A stretch of 64,000 nt of DNA from assembly GCA_016936655.1 (NCBI GenBank), contig JAFGXL010000028.1, positions 31,689 to 95,688 of the forward strand, given 5' to 3'. Below are positions 33,964 to 41,486 of this stretch, one piece after another; the first letter of the stretch is position 1, and the number at the start of each line of letters is the position of its first letter. The position numbers and the translations under genes were made by a program. The DNA is from Nitrospirota bacterium. Its GTDB lineage: Bacteria > Nitrospirota > Thermodesulfovibrionia > Thermodesulfovibrionales > Dissulfurispiraceae. The notes under the pieces were generated by a model that did not search any database, was not told the origin of the DNA, and was given only the letters and a program-made list of their open reading frames with translations.

Positions 33964-34056
33964 TGTATTAAATTACATACACCTTAACCCGCTCTATTCT
34001 CTAGTCTTTTGCTAATCGGATATTAGCAGTGCATGATAATCCATACAATCTTGTAT
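33964..34056 (+). promoter_or_regulatory. Candidate upstream activator sites
   Basis: TGTAT-N8-ATACA (33964-33981) and ATACA-N4-TGTAT (34043-34056) use the same half-sites. Between them is a perfect palindrome GCTAAT-N5-ATTAGC (34011-34027). All lie 45-135 bases upstream of the -24/-12 promoter, the usual distance for enhancer-binding proteins. The link to the adjacent regulator is inference. Confidence 0.45.
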
Positions 34057-34099
34057 CTTCCTATAAATCTTTTCCTATATTTTTCAGCGTATTTTTATA

Positions 34100-34115
34100 T
34101 GGCATCGCAATTGCT
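34100..34115 (+). promoter_or_regulatory. Sigma-54 (-24/-12) promoter
   Basis: TGGCAT-N5-TTGCT has the invariant GG and GC with exact spacing. The expected start point is about 34127, some 25 bases before the GGAGG of the exported protein gene. It follows directly on the gene for a sigma-54 activator. Confidence 0.78.
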
Positions 34116-34164
34116 TAATCCAAGGACAATGAATTTGCATCAAAGATCAACAGGAGGATACTCA

Positions 34165-34626
34165 ATGCCACAAAAGAAGAACAACAGAATAAGCAGGCCA
34201 TACGGCAGGACTATTTTTTTTGTATGGCTGATTCTGATACTCACGGTAAACATTGCCATCTCGAATAAAACATTTACACACAAAGATGCAACAGCTAATG
34301 AAGTTGCGACCACTCCGGATAGTCTGCTTCTGTCTGCGCCGTCAATGATCTTGGTACCTAAAACAAATTTATATTTTGCTGTTGAAGGCAGCCTTAACCG
34401 TTTTTTCCATTTTGGATACTGGTACACCGCACATAATAAATTATGGTACAGGGCAACCTACTACAACGGTCCGTGGTTCCCTGTTTTGTCATCAATGATT
34501 CCTCAGGCGCTACTGGATCTGCCGCAAAACTATCGTGATTTGTATGCAAAAAATGAACGCATACCCTATACAGAACTAAAAAAACACTGGAAGCAGCAGG
34601 CAAAACTTAACAGCTCACAAAAATAG
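34165..34626 (+). CDS. Exported protein with aromatic-rich domain
   Basis: No named family recognised. Protein of 153 residues with an N-terminal signal anchor (about 17-36). The mature part contains YFAVEGSLNRFFHFGYWYT and NKLWYRATYYNGPWFPV, then LDLPQNYRDLY, a Trp/Tyr-rich pattern I have seen in short exported proteins of anaerobic Gram-negatives. The ATG at 34165 follows GGAGGATA; an upstream ATG at 34033 precedes the sigma-54 promoter and is rejected. It is 59 bases from the acyltransferase gene and probably cotranscribed. Confidence 0.75.
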   Translation: MPQKKNNRISRPYGRTIFFVWLILILTVNIAISNKTFTHKDATANEVATTPDSLLLSAPSMILVPKTNLYFAVEGSLNRFFHFGYWYTAHNKLWYRATYYNGPWFPVLSSMIPQALLDLPQNYRDLYAKNERIPYTELKKHWKQQAKLNSSQK

Positions 34627-34685
34627 ATGCCACAAACAGGTCTGGACAGAGATTCAAATTTAGTAACAAACGGAGAATAGAACCA

Positions 34686-35333
34686 ATGCATTTTAAAAGA
34701 GCAGAGACAGAAGAAGAGCTTTATGATGTTTACAGACTACGCTACAAAATTTACTGCCTTGAACGCGGATATGAATCCCTCACAGATCATCCATACGGTA
34801 TGGAGTCGGATGAGTATGATCCGTATTCAGTCCATATAATCGGATATGTTGACGGAACCGCATCTGCAACTGCGAGGCTGATACTGCCGAATCCGATCGG
34901 ATATCCTGCTGAAAAGCACTCCAATATAGACATCAGGGATATCTGCACAGACACGCACAAGATAGCAGAGATATCGAGATTTGCTGTCAGCTGTGACGAG
35001 CACCGTGACAGCAGATGTATGCATCAGGCAACACTCGGGATGATCCAGGAGCTGAGCAGGATTATTTATCAGTTCGACATAAGATACATTCTATCCATAA
35101 TGACCTGCGGACTCAATCGCCTGCTCTCCAGAAGCGGACTATCTTTTAAGCAGATAGGGGCGCCAGTGGAGTATCACGGCATTCGCATACCTTTTTATGC
35201 TGCCGTAGGAGAAATGACAGAAGTTCTCCTTGACAAAAGAGATTCCCCTGATCTCCTCGATCTATCCGCCTTGCGGACAGATGCTAAAGCTCCTGCAGCA
35301 CAGGAGAGCAGAGTGGCAGCCCTGCTCTCCTGA
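34686..35333 (+). CDS. PEP-CTERM/exosortase system-associated acyltransferase
   Basis: 215-residue member of the GNAT superfamily, related to autoinducer synthases. Signatures: LYDVYRLRYKIYCLERGY, DEYDPYSVHIIGYVDG, ATARLILPNP, AEISRFAVSCDEHRD and YILSIMTCGLNRLLSRSG. Such proteins accompany exosortase/PEP-CTERM loci and probably make or attach an acyl group during extracellular polymer synthesis. No exosortase is in the window, but a PEP-CTERM substrate occurs at 43904-44695. GGAG stands before the ATG. Confidence 0.82.
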   Translation: MHFKRAETEEELYDVYRLRYKIYCLERGYESLTDHPYGMESDEYDPYSVHIIGYVDGTASATARLILPNPIGYPAEKHSNIDIRDICTDTHKIAEISRFAVSCDEHRDSRCMHQATLGMIQELSRIIYQFDIRYILSIMTCGLNRLLSRSGLSFKQIGAPVEYHGIRIPFYAAVGEMTEVLLDKRDSPDLLDLSALRTDAKAPAAQESRVAALLS

Positions 35334-35404
35334 ATCATAATAATGCCATTTCCACAGCCTCATCAGTAAGCATGAAACATTGCGTTCTGTTGACGGCATT
35401 TTAA

Positions 35405-35434
35405 GGAGTGGTGAGTCTCCCTCCTCGCCACTCC
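35405..35434 (+). terminator. GC-rich hairpin after the acyltransferase gene
   Basis: GGAGTGGTG pairs with CGCCACTCC (one G-U) around a 12-base loop, 70 bases after the acyltransferase stop. There is no T-tract, so it may be a Rho-dependent end or an mRNA-stabilising structure. Confidence 0.5.
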
Positions 35435-35503
35435 CCTTCCCAATAATCATGCATGCACAAAGTTTTCCGTTTCAGGCAGCAGCAATTGTATAATCAAATA
35501 AGA

Positions 35504-35683
35504 ATGCAGAGCAATAAACCTGAACCCAGCCCAAAGAAGCACCCCTGCCCTGACTGCAACTTCTGCCAGTGGTGCAGTGATGAGCGTTGCAGCATGTGCA
35601 GACCAAAACCCAAAAAAGACAAAAAACTGAAAGAAAATAAGCCTGACATACCTCTTTTCTGGAAGCCGAAAAATCCTGTCTGA
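35504..35683 (+). CDS. Cys-rich microprotein
   Basis: 59-residue protein whose centre is CPDCNFCQWCSDERCSMCR: six cysteines in two CxxC pairs plus two more, flanked by Lys/Pro-rich tails. Zinc or iron-sulfur binding is likely. Similar short proteins occur in other anaerobic Gram-negatives, but I know no function. I prefer the ATG at 35504: a TATAAT at 35489-35494 lies only nine bases before it, suggesting a leaderless or nearly leaderless mRNA. An ATG at 35453 would add 17 residues without any ribosome site. It lies 24 bases upstream of the BaiN-like gene. Confidence 0.65.
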   Translation: MQSNKPEPSPKKHPCPDCNFCQWCSDERCSMCRPKPKKDKKLKENKPDIPLFWKPKNPV

Positions 35684-35707
35684 TCTCTGCTCAGGTATAA
35701 TATCCTG

Positions 35708-36874
35708 ATGAAAACAGATGTTATCATCATCGGCGGAGGCGCCTCCGGATTAATGTGCGCGAAAGCTGCTGGCAGAAGAGGCCGCTCTGTGCTTGTACTT
35801 GATCATGCTGACAGGGTATGCAAAAAGGTGCTCGCATCAGGCGGCGGCAGATGCAACTGCACAAACCTGACAGTATCACACCAAAACTATACATCAGCTA
35901 ATCCTCACTTCTGCAAATCTGCTCTCGCGGCATACAGTCCTGCTGACTTTCTGCGGCTTCTGGATGAGCACAGCATCCGCTGGCAGGAGGAGGATGAAGG
36001 CAGGATATTCTGCGCTGACGGCTCTTCAAAGATAGTCAACATGCTGCTTGAGGAGTGCAGGGCTGCAAGGGTGAAGATATCTGTCAATTCAGAAATAATC
36101 AAAATAAAAAAGAAAGAGAATTTTGTTGTTGTCACAAAACGCGGCACAATGGAGTGCAGCTCTATTGTTATAGCCTGCGGCGGACTGTCTTACAAAGATC
36201 TCGGTGCATCAGCATACGGATTCAACCTTGCCGAAGACTTTGGCCACAGAATAACAGAGTTGAGACCAGCGCTTGTGCCATTCATATGGTCAAAGAGCGA
36301 TCTCGCCTCATATAGCAGGCTTTCCGGCGTCACTATCAAATGCGCACTAAAACATGCAAAAAGAGTATTCAAAAGCAGCCTGCTCTTTACTCACAAAGGC
36401 ATAAGCGGCCCTGCTGCGTTCCAGTCGTCTATATACTGGAAGGATGGCGACGCGTTGACTGTTAACCTGCTGCCTGACACTGATGCATTAGAGCTTTTGA
36501 TGCAGAACAGACACCGAAAAGTGATGCTCCAGAATCTGCTCTCATCATATCTGCCGGCCAGTTTTTGCGAGGCATGGACAGAAGCAAACGGATTCAGCAG
36601 ACAGTTGAATGCCTGTTCCGAAAAAGAGCTGCGCAGGATAGCAGATGCGCTCAAAAACTGGACAATAGTGCCGCACGGCACAGAGGGTTACAGAAAGGCT
36701 GAGGTTACACTCGGCGGGGTAAACACTGATGATATATCATCAAAGACAATGGAATCAAAAATTGTGAAAGACCTCTATTTTTGCGGAGAAGTTATGGATG
36801 TTACCGGCATGCTCGGAGGATACAATCTGCACTGGGCATGGGCATCAGGACATGCAGCAGGAGAGCATGTATAG
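35708..36874 (+). CDS. BaiN/HI0933-like flavoprotein (NAD(P)/FAD-dependent oxidoreductase)
   Basis: 388-residue FAD-binding protein. DVIIIGGGASGLMCAKAAG at the N-terminus is the dinucleotide-binding fold, followed by KVLASGGGRCNCTN, the family signature, then ACGGLSYKDLGASAYG, LLFTHKGISGPAAFQSS and near the end YRKAEVTLGGVNTDDI and LYFCGEVMDVTGMLGGYNLHWAWASG. Members reduce C=C bonds in some substrates (BaiN in bile acids), but most have no known substrate. The stop is immediately followed by the maf start. Confidence 0.9.
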   Translation: MKTDVIIIGGGASGLMCAKAAGRRGRSVLVLDHADRVCKKVLASGGGRCNCTNLTVSHQNYTSANPHFCKSALAAYSPADFLRLLDEHSIRWQEEDEGRIFCADGSSKIVNMLLEECRAARVKISVNSEIIKIKKKENFVVVTKRGTMECSSIVIACGGLSYKDLGASAYGFNLAEDFGHRITELRPALVPFIWSKSDLASYSRLSGVTIKCALKHAKRVFKSSLLFTHKGISGPAAFQSSIYWKDGDALTVNLLPDTDALELLMQNRHRKVMLQNLLSSYLPASFCEAWTEANGFSRQLNACSEKELRRIADALKNWTIVPHGTEGYRKAEVTLGGVNTDDISSKTMESKIVKDLYFCGEVMDVTGMLGGYNLHWAWASGHAAGEHV

Positions 36875-37462
36875 ATGAGAAAGATTATACTCGCATCAGC
36901 CTCGCCAAGAAGAAGAGAAATACTCAAAAGCACAGGCATAAAATTCATAGTCGACCATGCTGACTGCGACGAAAGCCTCCATAGTTTTAAAGACCCGCAT
37001 AATCTCGCAAGGGAAATATCTGAAAGAAAGGCGCTCGCCATAGCGAACAAGCATGATGACGCGCTGATCATAGCAGCAGACACATTCATAGTTTTTAAAA
37101 ATGAGTTGATGGGCAAGCCACATACTGACAAAGAGGCTTTAAGAATGCTTTCGCAGCTTAATGGAAAAAAGCATAGCGTTATTACAGGCTTTAGTGTTCT
37201 TGATACTGCAAAACAGAAGATTACATCAGGTACAGTTGAGACAACGGTATTCTTCAACAAAATGACAGATGATGAGCTGAAGGCTTATGTTAAAACCGGT
37301 GAGCCTCTCGATAAGGCAGGAGCATACGCCATACAGGGCAGAGGAGCATTCCTGATAAAAAAGATCGAGGGAGACTACCTGAATGTTGTGGGCCTGCCGC
37401 TTTGGGAACTATTCAAAACACTAAAAAAAATCGGGATCACAATTCAGAATACAGGTATTTGA
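36875..37462 (+). CDS. maf: Maf-like nucleoside triphosphate pyrophosphatase
   Basis: House-cleaning enzyme that hydrolyses non-canonical or pyrimidine NTPs. The 195 residues begin KIILASASPRRREILKSTGI, the Maf signature, with IIAADTFIVFKNELMGKP (catalytic Asp), GKKHSVITGFSV and GAYAIQGRGAFLIKKIEGDY. The ATG comes directly after the stop of the flavoprotein gene, so translation is coupled. A hairpin terminator covers its stop codon. Confidence 0.94.
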   Translation: MRKIILASASPRRREILKSTGIKFIVDHADCDESLHSFKDPHNLAREISERKALAIANKHDDALIIAADTFIVFKNELMGKPHTDKEALRMLSQLNGKKHSVITGFSVLDTAKQKITSGTVETTVFFNKMTDDELKAYVKTGEPLDKAGAYAIQGRGAFLIKKIEGDYLNVVGLPLWELFKTLKKIGITIQNTGI

Positions 37463-37482
37463 GCTTCAAGCTCAAATACCTG
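37452..37482 (+). terminator. Hairpin at the maf stop codon
   Basis: Perfect 13-bp stem CAGGTATTTGAGC / GCTCAAATACCTG with loop TTCAA; the TGA of maf is inside the left arm. No T-run follows. It separates maf from the convergent gene. Confidence 0.7.
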
Positions 37483-37494
37483 ACAGCAATCAGA

Positions 37495-37890
37495 CTACTT
37501 CAAAAATGAGAGCGCAATATCAGCAGCTATCGCAAATATGGACATAGCAAATATCACTGCATAATTTTTATCTTCTGGCGATGCCTTGAGCGATCCGAGC
37601 AGATAAAGTACAACATCCCGATCCTCATCAGTAAGACAGGCGTTAGACTTCAGCTTTTCTATAAGATTAAAATCCTGCACAGCCTTCTTGCGCTTTTTTG
37701 CTATCCAATATCTGTAATAAAAGAAAAAAAGATAACCGCATGCTCCAAGATACCAGACAGGCCTTATCCATGCAGGCTCAATATGCTGAATGATGATAAC
37801 AGCCCTGAAGGCAACTGCTGATATCAGCCCAAGTATAAAAAAAAGATAAGTGATATATTTGGGAACAATGTGCGGCTTCTGCTTCTGCAT
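37495..37890 (-). CDS. Small membrane protein of unknown function
   Basis: Not recognised. The 131-residue protein has three predicted membrane segments (about 13-33, 44-60 and 110-128) and a basic linker KKRKKAVQDFN, with the sequence NACLTDEDRDVVLYLLGSLKASPEDKNY between the second and third. No catalytic motif is visible. It stands alone, 62 bases downstream of dinB on the same strand. Confidence 0.7.
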   Translation of the reverse strand: MQKQKPHIVPKYITYLFFILGLISAVAFRAVIIIQHIEPAWIRPVWYLGACGYLFFFYYRYWIAKKRKKAVQDFNLIEKLKSNACLTDEDRDVVLYLLGSLKASPEDKNYAVIFAMSIFAIAADIALSFLK

Positions 37891-37951
37891 TCTGTATATG
37901 CCTCCTGTATTGTCAGACTATATTTATATTAACACCAACAGATACCGGAAA

Positions 37952-39175
37952 CTATTTTTTTATCTTTATGTTTCTCACTCCTGATGGACGCCACGCAGGA
38001 GCTATAACTTTTGGTCTTTCGACCATTGCGGAATATGATGCCCATGTGATTTTGAACTCTCCGTATTTATCATTGATCGCATCCACAGCGCCAAGGAGCG
38101 CCTTCTGTTTTGCTTTCTCCTTAAAAAGCGGCATCTGGCCTGTGACGCGCTCAATAGATGAGAGCGAGATTCCGAGCAGCCTTACTTTGTCTTTGAGCTT
38201 GATAGAGTCGAGTATCTGGACTCCTGCCCTGTATATCTCCTGTGTATGATTTGTATGCTCAGGCAGATGAGTCTGTTTTGTGAATGTCTCGAAATCAGGA
38301 TACCTTATGGTGAGCCTCACTGTGCTGCCCGCGAATCCATGTTTTCTCGCCCTGCTGCCCACCATGTCAGATAGCTGGAGCATGTATGCCTCTATCTGCC
38401 TTATTGATGATATGTCTTTGGGCAGTGTCATGCTGTGCCCTATTGTTTTTGGATCAGCTTCATTTACAGAGATCACCCTTTCGCACCTGCCCTGCCCCAT
38501 AGCCTTTAAGTGTTCTCCCATTATGCCGAACCTGCTCCTGAGCAGGCTTACAGGAGCTCTGCCGAGCGCGCCGCAGGTATTTATGCCCATAGCCATGAGC
38601 TTCTCTGTTGTCTTTGGTCCTATGCCCCAGAGCTCTTTTACGGGCAGCTCCTCAAGAAGCAGCGAAACCTCATCATCTTTTACCCATCTAAGTCCGTCCG
38701 GCTTTGATATGTCGCTCACGAGTTTTGATATAAGTATATTTGGGCCTATGCCTATGGTGCAGTTTATATTGAAGCGCTCTTTGATCTCTTGTTTGATCTG
38801 CTCTGCAAGCTCAACTGGCCCGCCGAAAAGATGGTGCGTCTCTGTTATATCGAGAAAGGCCTCATCAATCGAGTATACCTCTATGTCAGGCGTATATTTT
38901 CTGTATATCTTTTCTAGCTCGCCGCAGGTGTATGTGTACTTCTCATTGTCGCCCGGAACAAATATGATATGCGGACAGGCATTTTTTGCCTCATATATAT
39001 TCATGCCTGTCTTTACACCAAATGCCCTGGCCTCGTAAGAGCGGGTAACAACGACCGTACGCGCGGCAGAACCTATTACAGCTATAGGTTTGCCCCTCAA
39101 TTTAGGATTGGCCTGCTGCTCAACAGAAGCGAAGAACGCATCCATGTCTGCGCAAAGGATTATTCTGGAGGTCAC
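37952..39175 (-). CDS. dinB: DNA polymerase IV (Y-family translesion polymerase)
   Basis: Error-prone polymerase that bypasses damaged template bases. The catalytic palm has ILCADMDAFFASVEQ (first metal Asp), RSYEARAFGVKTGMN and YSIDEAFLDIT (SIDE motif, second metal site). GIGPNILISKLVSDISKPDG and LWGIGPKTTEKLMAMGI (helix-hairpin-helix) follow, then the little-finger domain. I choose the GTG at 39175 (407 residues, MTSRIILC) because GGAG is nine bases upstream; a TTG at 39196 lacks a site. QMPLF near residue 355 fits the beta-clamp-binding motif. Confidence 0.93.
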   Translation of the reverse strand: MTSRIILCADMDAFFASVEQQANPKLRGKPIAVIGSAARTVVVTRSYEARAFGVKTGMNIYEAKNACPHIIFVPGDNEKYTYTCGELEKIYRKYTPDIEVYSIDEAFLDITETHHLFGGPVELAEQIKQEIKERFNINCTIGIGPNILISKLVSDISKPDGLRWVKDDEVSLLLEELPVKELWGIGPKTTEKLMAMGINTCGALGRAPVSLLRSRFGIMGEHLKAMGQGRCERVISVNEADPKTIGHSMTLPKDISSIRQIEAYMLQLSDMVGSRARKHGFAGSTVRLTIRYPDFETFTKQTHLPEHTNHTQEIYRAGVQILDSIKLKDKVRLLGISLSSIERVTGQMPLFKEKAKQKALLGAVDAINDKYGEFKITWASYSAMVERPKVIAPAWRPSGVRNIKIKK

Positions 39176-39207
39176 AGATATTGCTCCATGATGCAAAGAA
39201 GAAAAAA

Positions 39208-40386
39208 CTACATCATCTCATTTATTACTTCAGCAAGCCTTTTTATGCCTATATCAATGGTAGCGCTGTCAACGCAGGAGAAGTTAAGCCTCATGGTATT
39301 TACCCCGGACTTATTGACATAGAACGGATCGCCCGGCACGAAGGCGACCTTCTTCTCTATCGCCCTGTTGAATAGCTCAAGAGATGAAACGCCCTCAGGC
39401 ATCTCTATCCATAGAAACATGCCTCCCTCAGGTTCTGTATAGTTAATTCCCTTGGGAAAGTATTTATGCATGGCGCTAACCATAGCCTCTCTCTGACTGC
39501 GGTATGCCTCTCTTATCTTGTCTATATGAGTGTCAACATCAAAATTTGTCAGATACTCATGCAGTATCTTCTGGCAGAAGTAGTTTGTATGCAGATCAGC
39601 AGCCTGCTTGGCAACTATCAGCTTGTCCATAACATCTTTCCGAGCTACTATCCAGCCTATCCTGAATGAAGGAACAACTATCTTTGAAAATGAACCGAGC
39701 AGCACGGTATTTTCAGAAATAAGATGCATGAATGATCTCTTCTCAGAGCCCATGAACCTGAGCTCGCCATACGGATCATCCTCAACAAGCAGTGTTCTGC
39801 TGCCAGAGATTATTGATGCAACCTCCTGCCTGTTTGCATCAGTGTATGTTATGCCCGAAGGGTTCTGGAAGTTCGGCACTGAATAGTAGAGCTTCACATT
39901 AAACTTTGAGGTAACATCACGCAGGGCTGATATGTCTATGCCATTGTCATTCAGTTTTATAGGGTGGAATGTTGACTTGTACACAGAGAGCGCCTGAATT
40001 GCGCCGAGATAGCCCGGCTCTTCGATCACAACATCATCGCCGTCATTTAAGAGTATCTTGCCGAGCAGATCGAGCCCCTGCTGCGAACCGTTTGTGATCA
40101 GTATGTTGTCAGGATCTATGCTGAGCCCCTTTTTATCAAGATACCTCTTTGCTATAAACTGCCTCAGCGGCAAATAGCCCTCAGAAGTGCTGTACTGAAG
40201 CGCGTCTTTTGGGTCATCTGTAAGAACCTTAGTTGTAGCCTCTTTGATCTCCTCTATTGGAAAGAGATCGCGGTTCGGCAATCCTCCTGCAAAAGATATG
40301 ATCGAACGGTCAACAGTGACCTTCAGTATCTCCCTGATAAAAGATTTGGGCACATCATTGATTCTGTCAGAAAATATATTGCTCAT
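39208..40386 (-). CDS. PLP-dependent aminotransferase, class I (2-aminoadipate/aromatic type)
   Basis: 392-residue fold-type I aminotransferase without the GntR-like domain of MocR proteins. Motifs: FAGGLPNRDLFPIEEI, ALQYSTSEGYLPLRQFIA, ILITNGSQQGLDLLGKIL, VPNFQNPSGITYTDANR, the PLP-lysine motif LGSFSKIVVPSFRIGW, and GGMFLWIEMPEG. These fit the LysN/AadR-like group, which transaminates 2-aminoadipate, aromatic and branched amino acids. The exact substrate cannot be given. It is followed 32 bases later by dinB on the same strand. Confidence 0.88.
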   Translation of the reverse strand: MSNIFSDRINDVPKSFIREILKVTVDRSIISFAGGLPNRDLFPIEEIKEATTKVLTDDPKDALQYSTSEGYLPLRQFIAKRYLDKKGLSIDPDNILITNGSQQGLDLLGKILLNDGDDVVIEEPGYLGAIQALSVYKSTFHPIKLNDNGIDISALRDVTSKFNVKLYYSVPNFQNPSGITYTDANRQEVASIISGSRTLLVEDDPYGELRFMGSEKRSFMHLISENTVLLGSFSKIVVPSFRIGWIVARKDVMDKLIVAKQAADLHTNYFCQKILHEYLTNFDVDTHIDKIREAYRSQREAMVSAMHKYFPKGINYTEPEGGMFLWIEMPEGVSSLELFNRAIEKKVAFVPGDPFYVNKSGVNTMRLNFSCVDSATIDIGIKRLAEVINEMM

Positions 40387-40479
40387 TTGGACGGTTCCCT
40401 CTGTTTAATACTCTGCTATTGGATTCAACGCACTATAAACTAAATCGTAACACTCCTATTTTTCATTGGTCAAGAAATT

Positions 40480-40722
40480 TTAAGCCTCAACCGCCTCAAG
40501 CCTCCATAGAAGCGATGATGCGTCAAAGCTCAGCTCATACATAGAACTGCCGCATGATACGGAAAAGTGGTAGATATCAGCAGCCCCTTCCCTCGTCTTC
40601 CAGAAGTAGGTTATGTCCTTTATCTCTATGGTTCTGCCTGACCATCTGAACTTTAGCGGCTTTATTCTGTAAGGCTGGCCAAAGGTCGCAGCAACGCTTA
40701 TTATCTCTCCGCTTTTGATCAC
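40480..40722 (-). CDS. Small LexA-linked protein (DUF6504-like)
   Basis: 80-residue protein beginning at a GTG that overlaps the lexA stop as GTGA. It contains QPYRIKPLKFRWSGRTIEI followed by ITYFWKTREG and a final SSMYELSFDASSLLWRLEAV. This resembles short proteins found with SOS mutasome genes (R-W-x-G-R core, then a beta-rich end); the link is by eye only. Cotranscription with lexA makes it an SOS-regulated gene. A longer start at 40779 would lie inside lexA and is less likely. Confidence 0.65.
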   Translation of the reverse strand: MIKSGEIISVAATFGQPYRIKPLKFRWSGRTIEIKDITYFWKTREGAADIYHFSVSCGSSMYELSFDASSLLWRLEAVEA

Positions 40723-41318
40723 AGCTTTCTCACCACACCTGTCACCCTGCCTATGATCGATACATCCGCAGCAGGACAAACAACCGTCTCCATAGAGCTG
40801 TTCTCAGGCTTGAGCAGAATTTTGTTTCCTTTTATTATTATGCGTTTTACAGTAGCCTCGTCATTGACAAGCGCGATGCCTATCTCTCCGCTCTTTATCG
40901 TCTTTTGGGGTTTTACGATCACATAATCGCCATCAAAGATGCCTGCATCCTTCATGCTGTCGCCAGTAACTTTTAATGAAAAAAGCTCCTCTGACCGGAA
41001 GAGATTTTTATCTAAAAATATATACGACTCCACATCCTGCACAGCCAGCATAGGGCTGCCTGCCCTTATACTGCCTGCAACCGGCACTGAGATACCTTCA
41101 GCGGATTTTGATGACAGCAGCTCAATGCCCCTTGATACAGCAGGGTTAAGTCTTATTGCACCCTTTTTGGCAAGCGCCTGCAGATGGCCGCGTGCAGCAG
41201 GCCAGAGTATGCTGAACTCACTGCCTATCTCCCTAACAGTCGGCGGATAACCGTACTGCGCAGCATATTTCTTCAAAAAAGCGAGCACCTTCTGCTGTCT
41301 ATGCGTCAGATCTTTCAT
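40719..41318 (-). CDS. lexA: LexA repressor (self-cleaving SOS regulator)
   Basis: 199 residues. The N-terminal winged helix has LTHRQQKVLAFLKKYAAQYG and PPTVREIGSEFSI; the C-terminal S24 protease has the cleavage dipeptide Ala-Gly in IRAGSPMLA, the catalytic Ser in KVTGDSMKDAGI and the catalytic Lys in EATVKRI. RecA-triggered cleavage would induce the regulon. No ribosome site precedes the ATG; the promoter and operator run right up to it, so the mRNA is probably leaderless. Confidence 0.95.
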   Translation of the reverse strand: MKDLTHRQQKVLAFLKKYAAQYGYPPTVREIGSEFSILWPAARGHLQALAKKGAIRLNPAVSRGIELLSSKSAEGISVPVAGSIRAGSPMLAVQDVESYIFLDKNLFRSEELFSLKVTGDSMKDAGIFDGDYVIVKPQKTIKSGEIGIALVNDEATVKRIIIKGNKILLKPENSSMETVVCPAADVSIIGRVTGVVRKL

Positions 41319-41334
41319 ATATACATTTGTATAT
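41319..41334 (-). promoter_or_regulatory. LexA operator (SOS box) in the lexA promoter
   Basis: Half-sites ATATACA and TGTATAT with two bases between, immediately before the lexA ATG and covering the -10 element. Placement and symmetry suit autoregulation. The box differs from the E. coli CTGT-N8-ACAG and the Gram-positive GAAC-N4-GTTC types. Confidence 0.72.
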
Positions 41335-41356
41335 CATAGGGCTGTTTTTTTGTCAA
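41328..41356 (-). promoter_or_regulatory. lexA promoter
   Basis: TTGACA (41351-41356), 17-base spacer, TATACA (41328-41333). The -10 ends nine bases before the ATG, so the transcript would begin within about 0-4 bases of the start codon. Confidence 0.75.
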
Positions 41357-41486
41357 GCAGACTTAACCTCTTTTAATAAATAATTATCGCTAAAACAGTA
41401 TAAAAACCAGCACGATCCGTTGTATAATTTGAAGCACGAATGCCTTTACCCAATAGCCTAAAAAACAGACAGGATTGGAGATGCTA

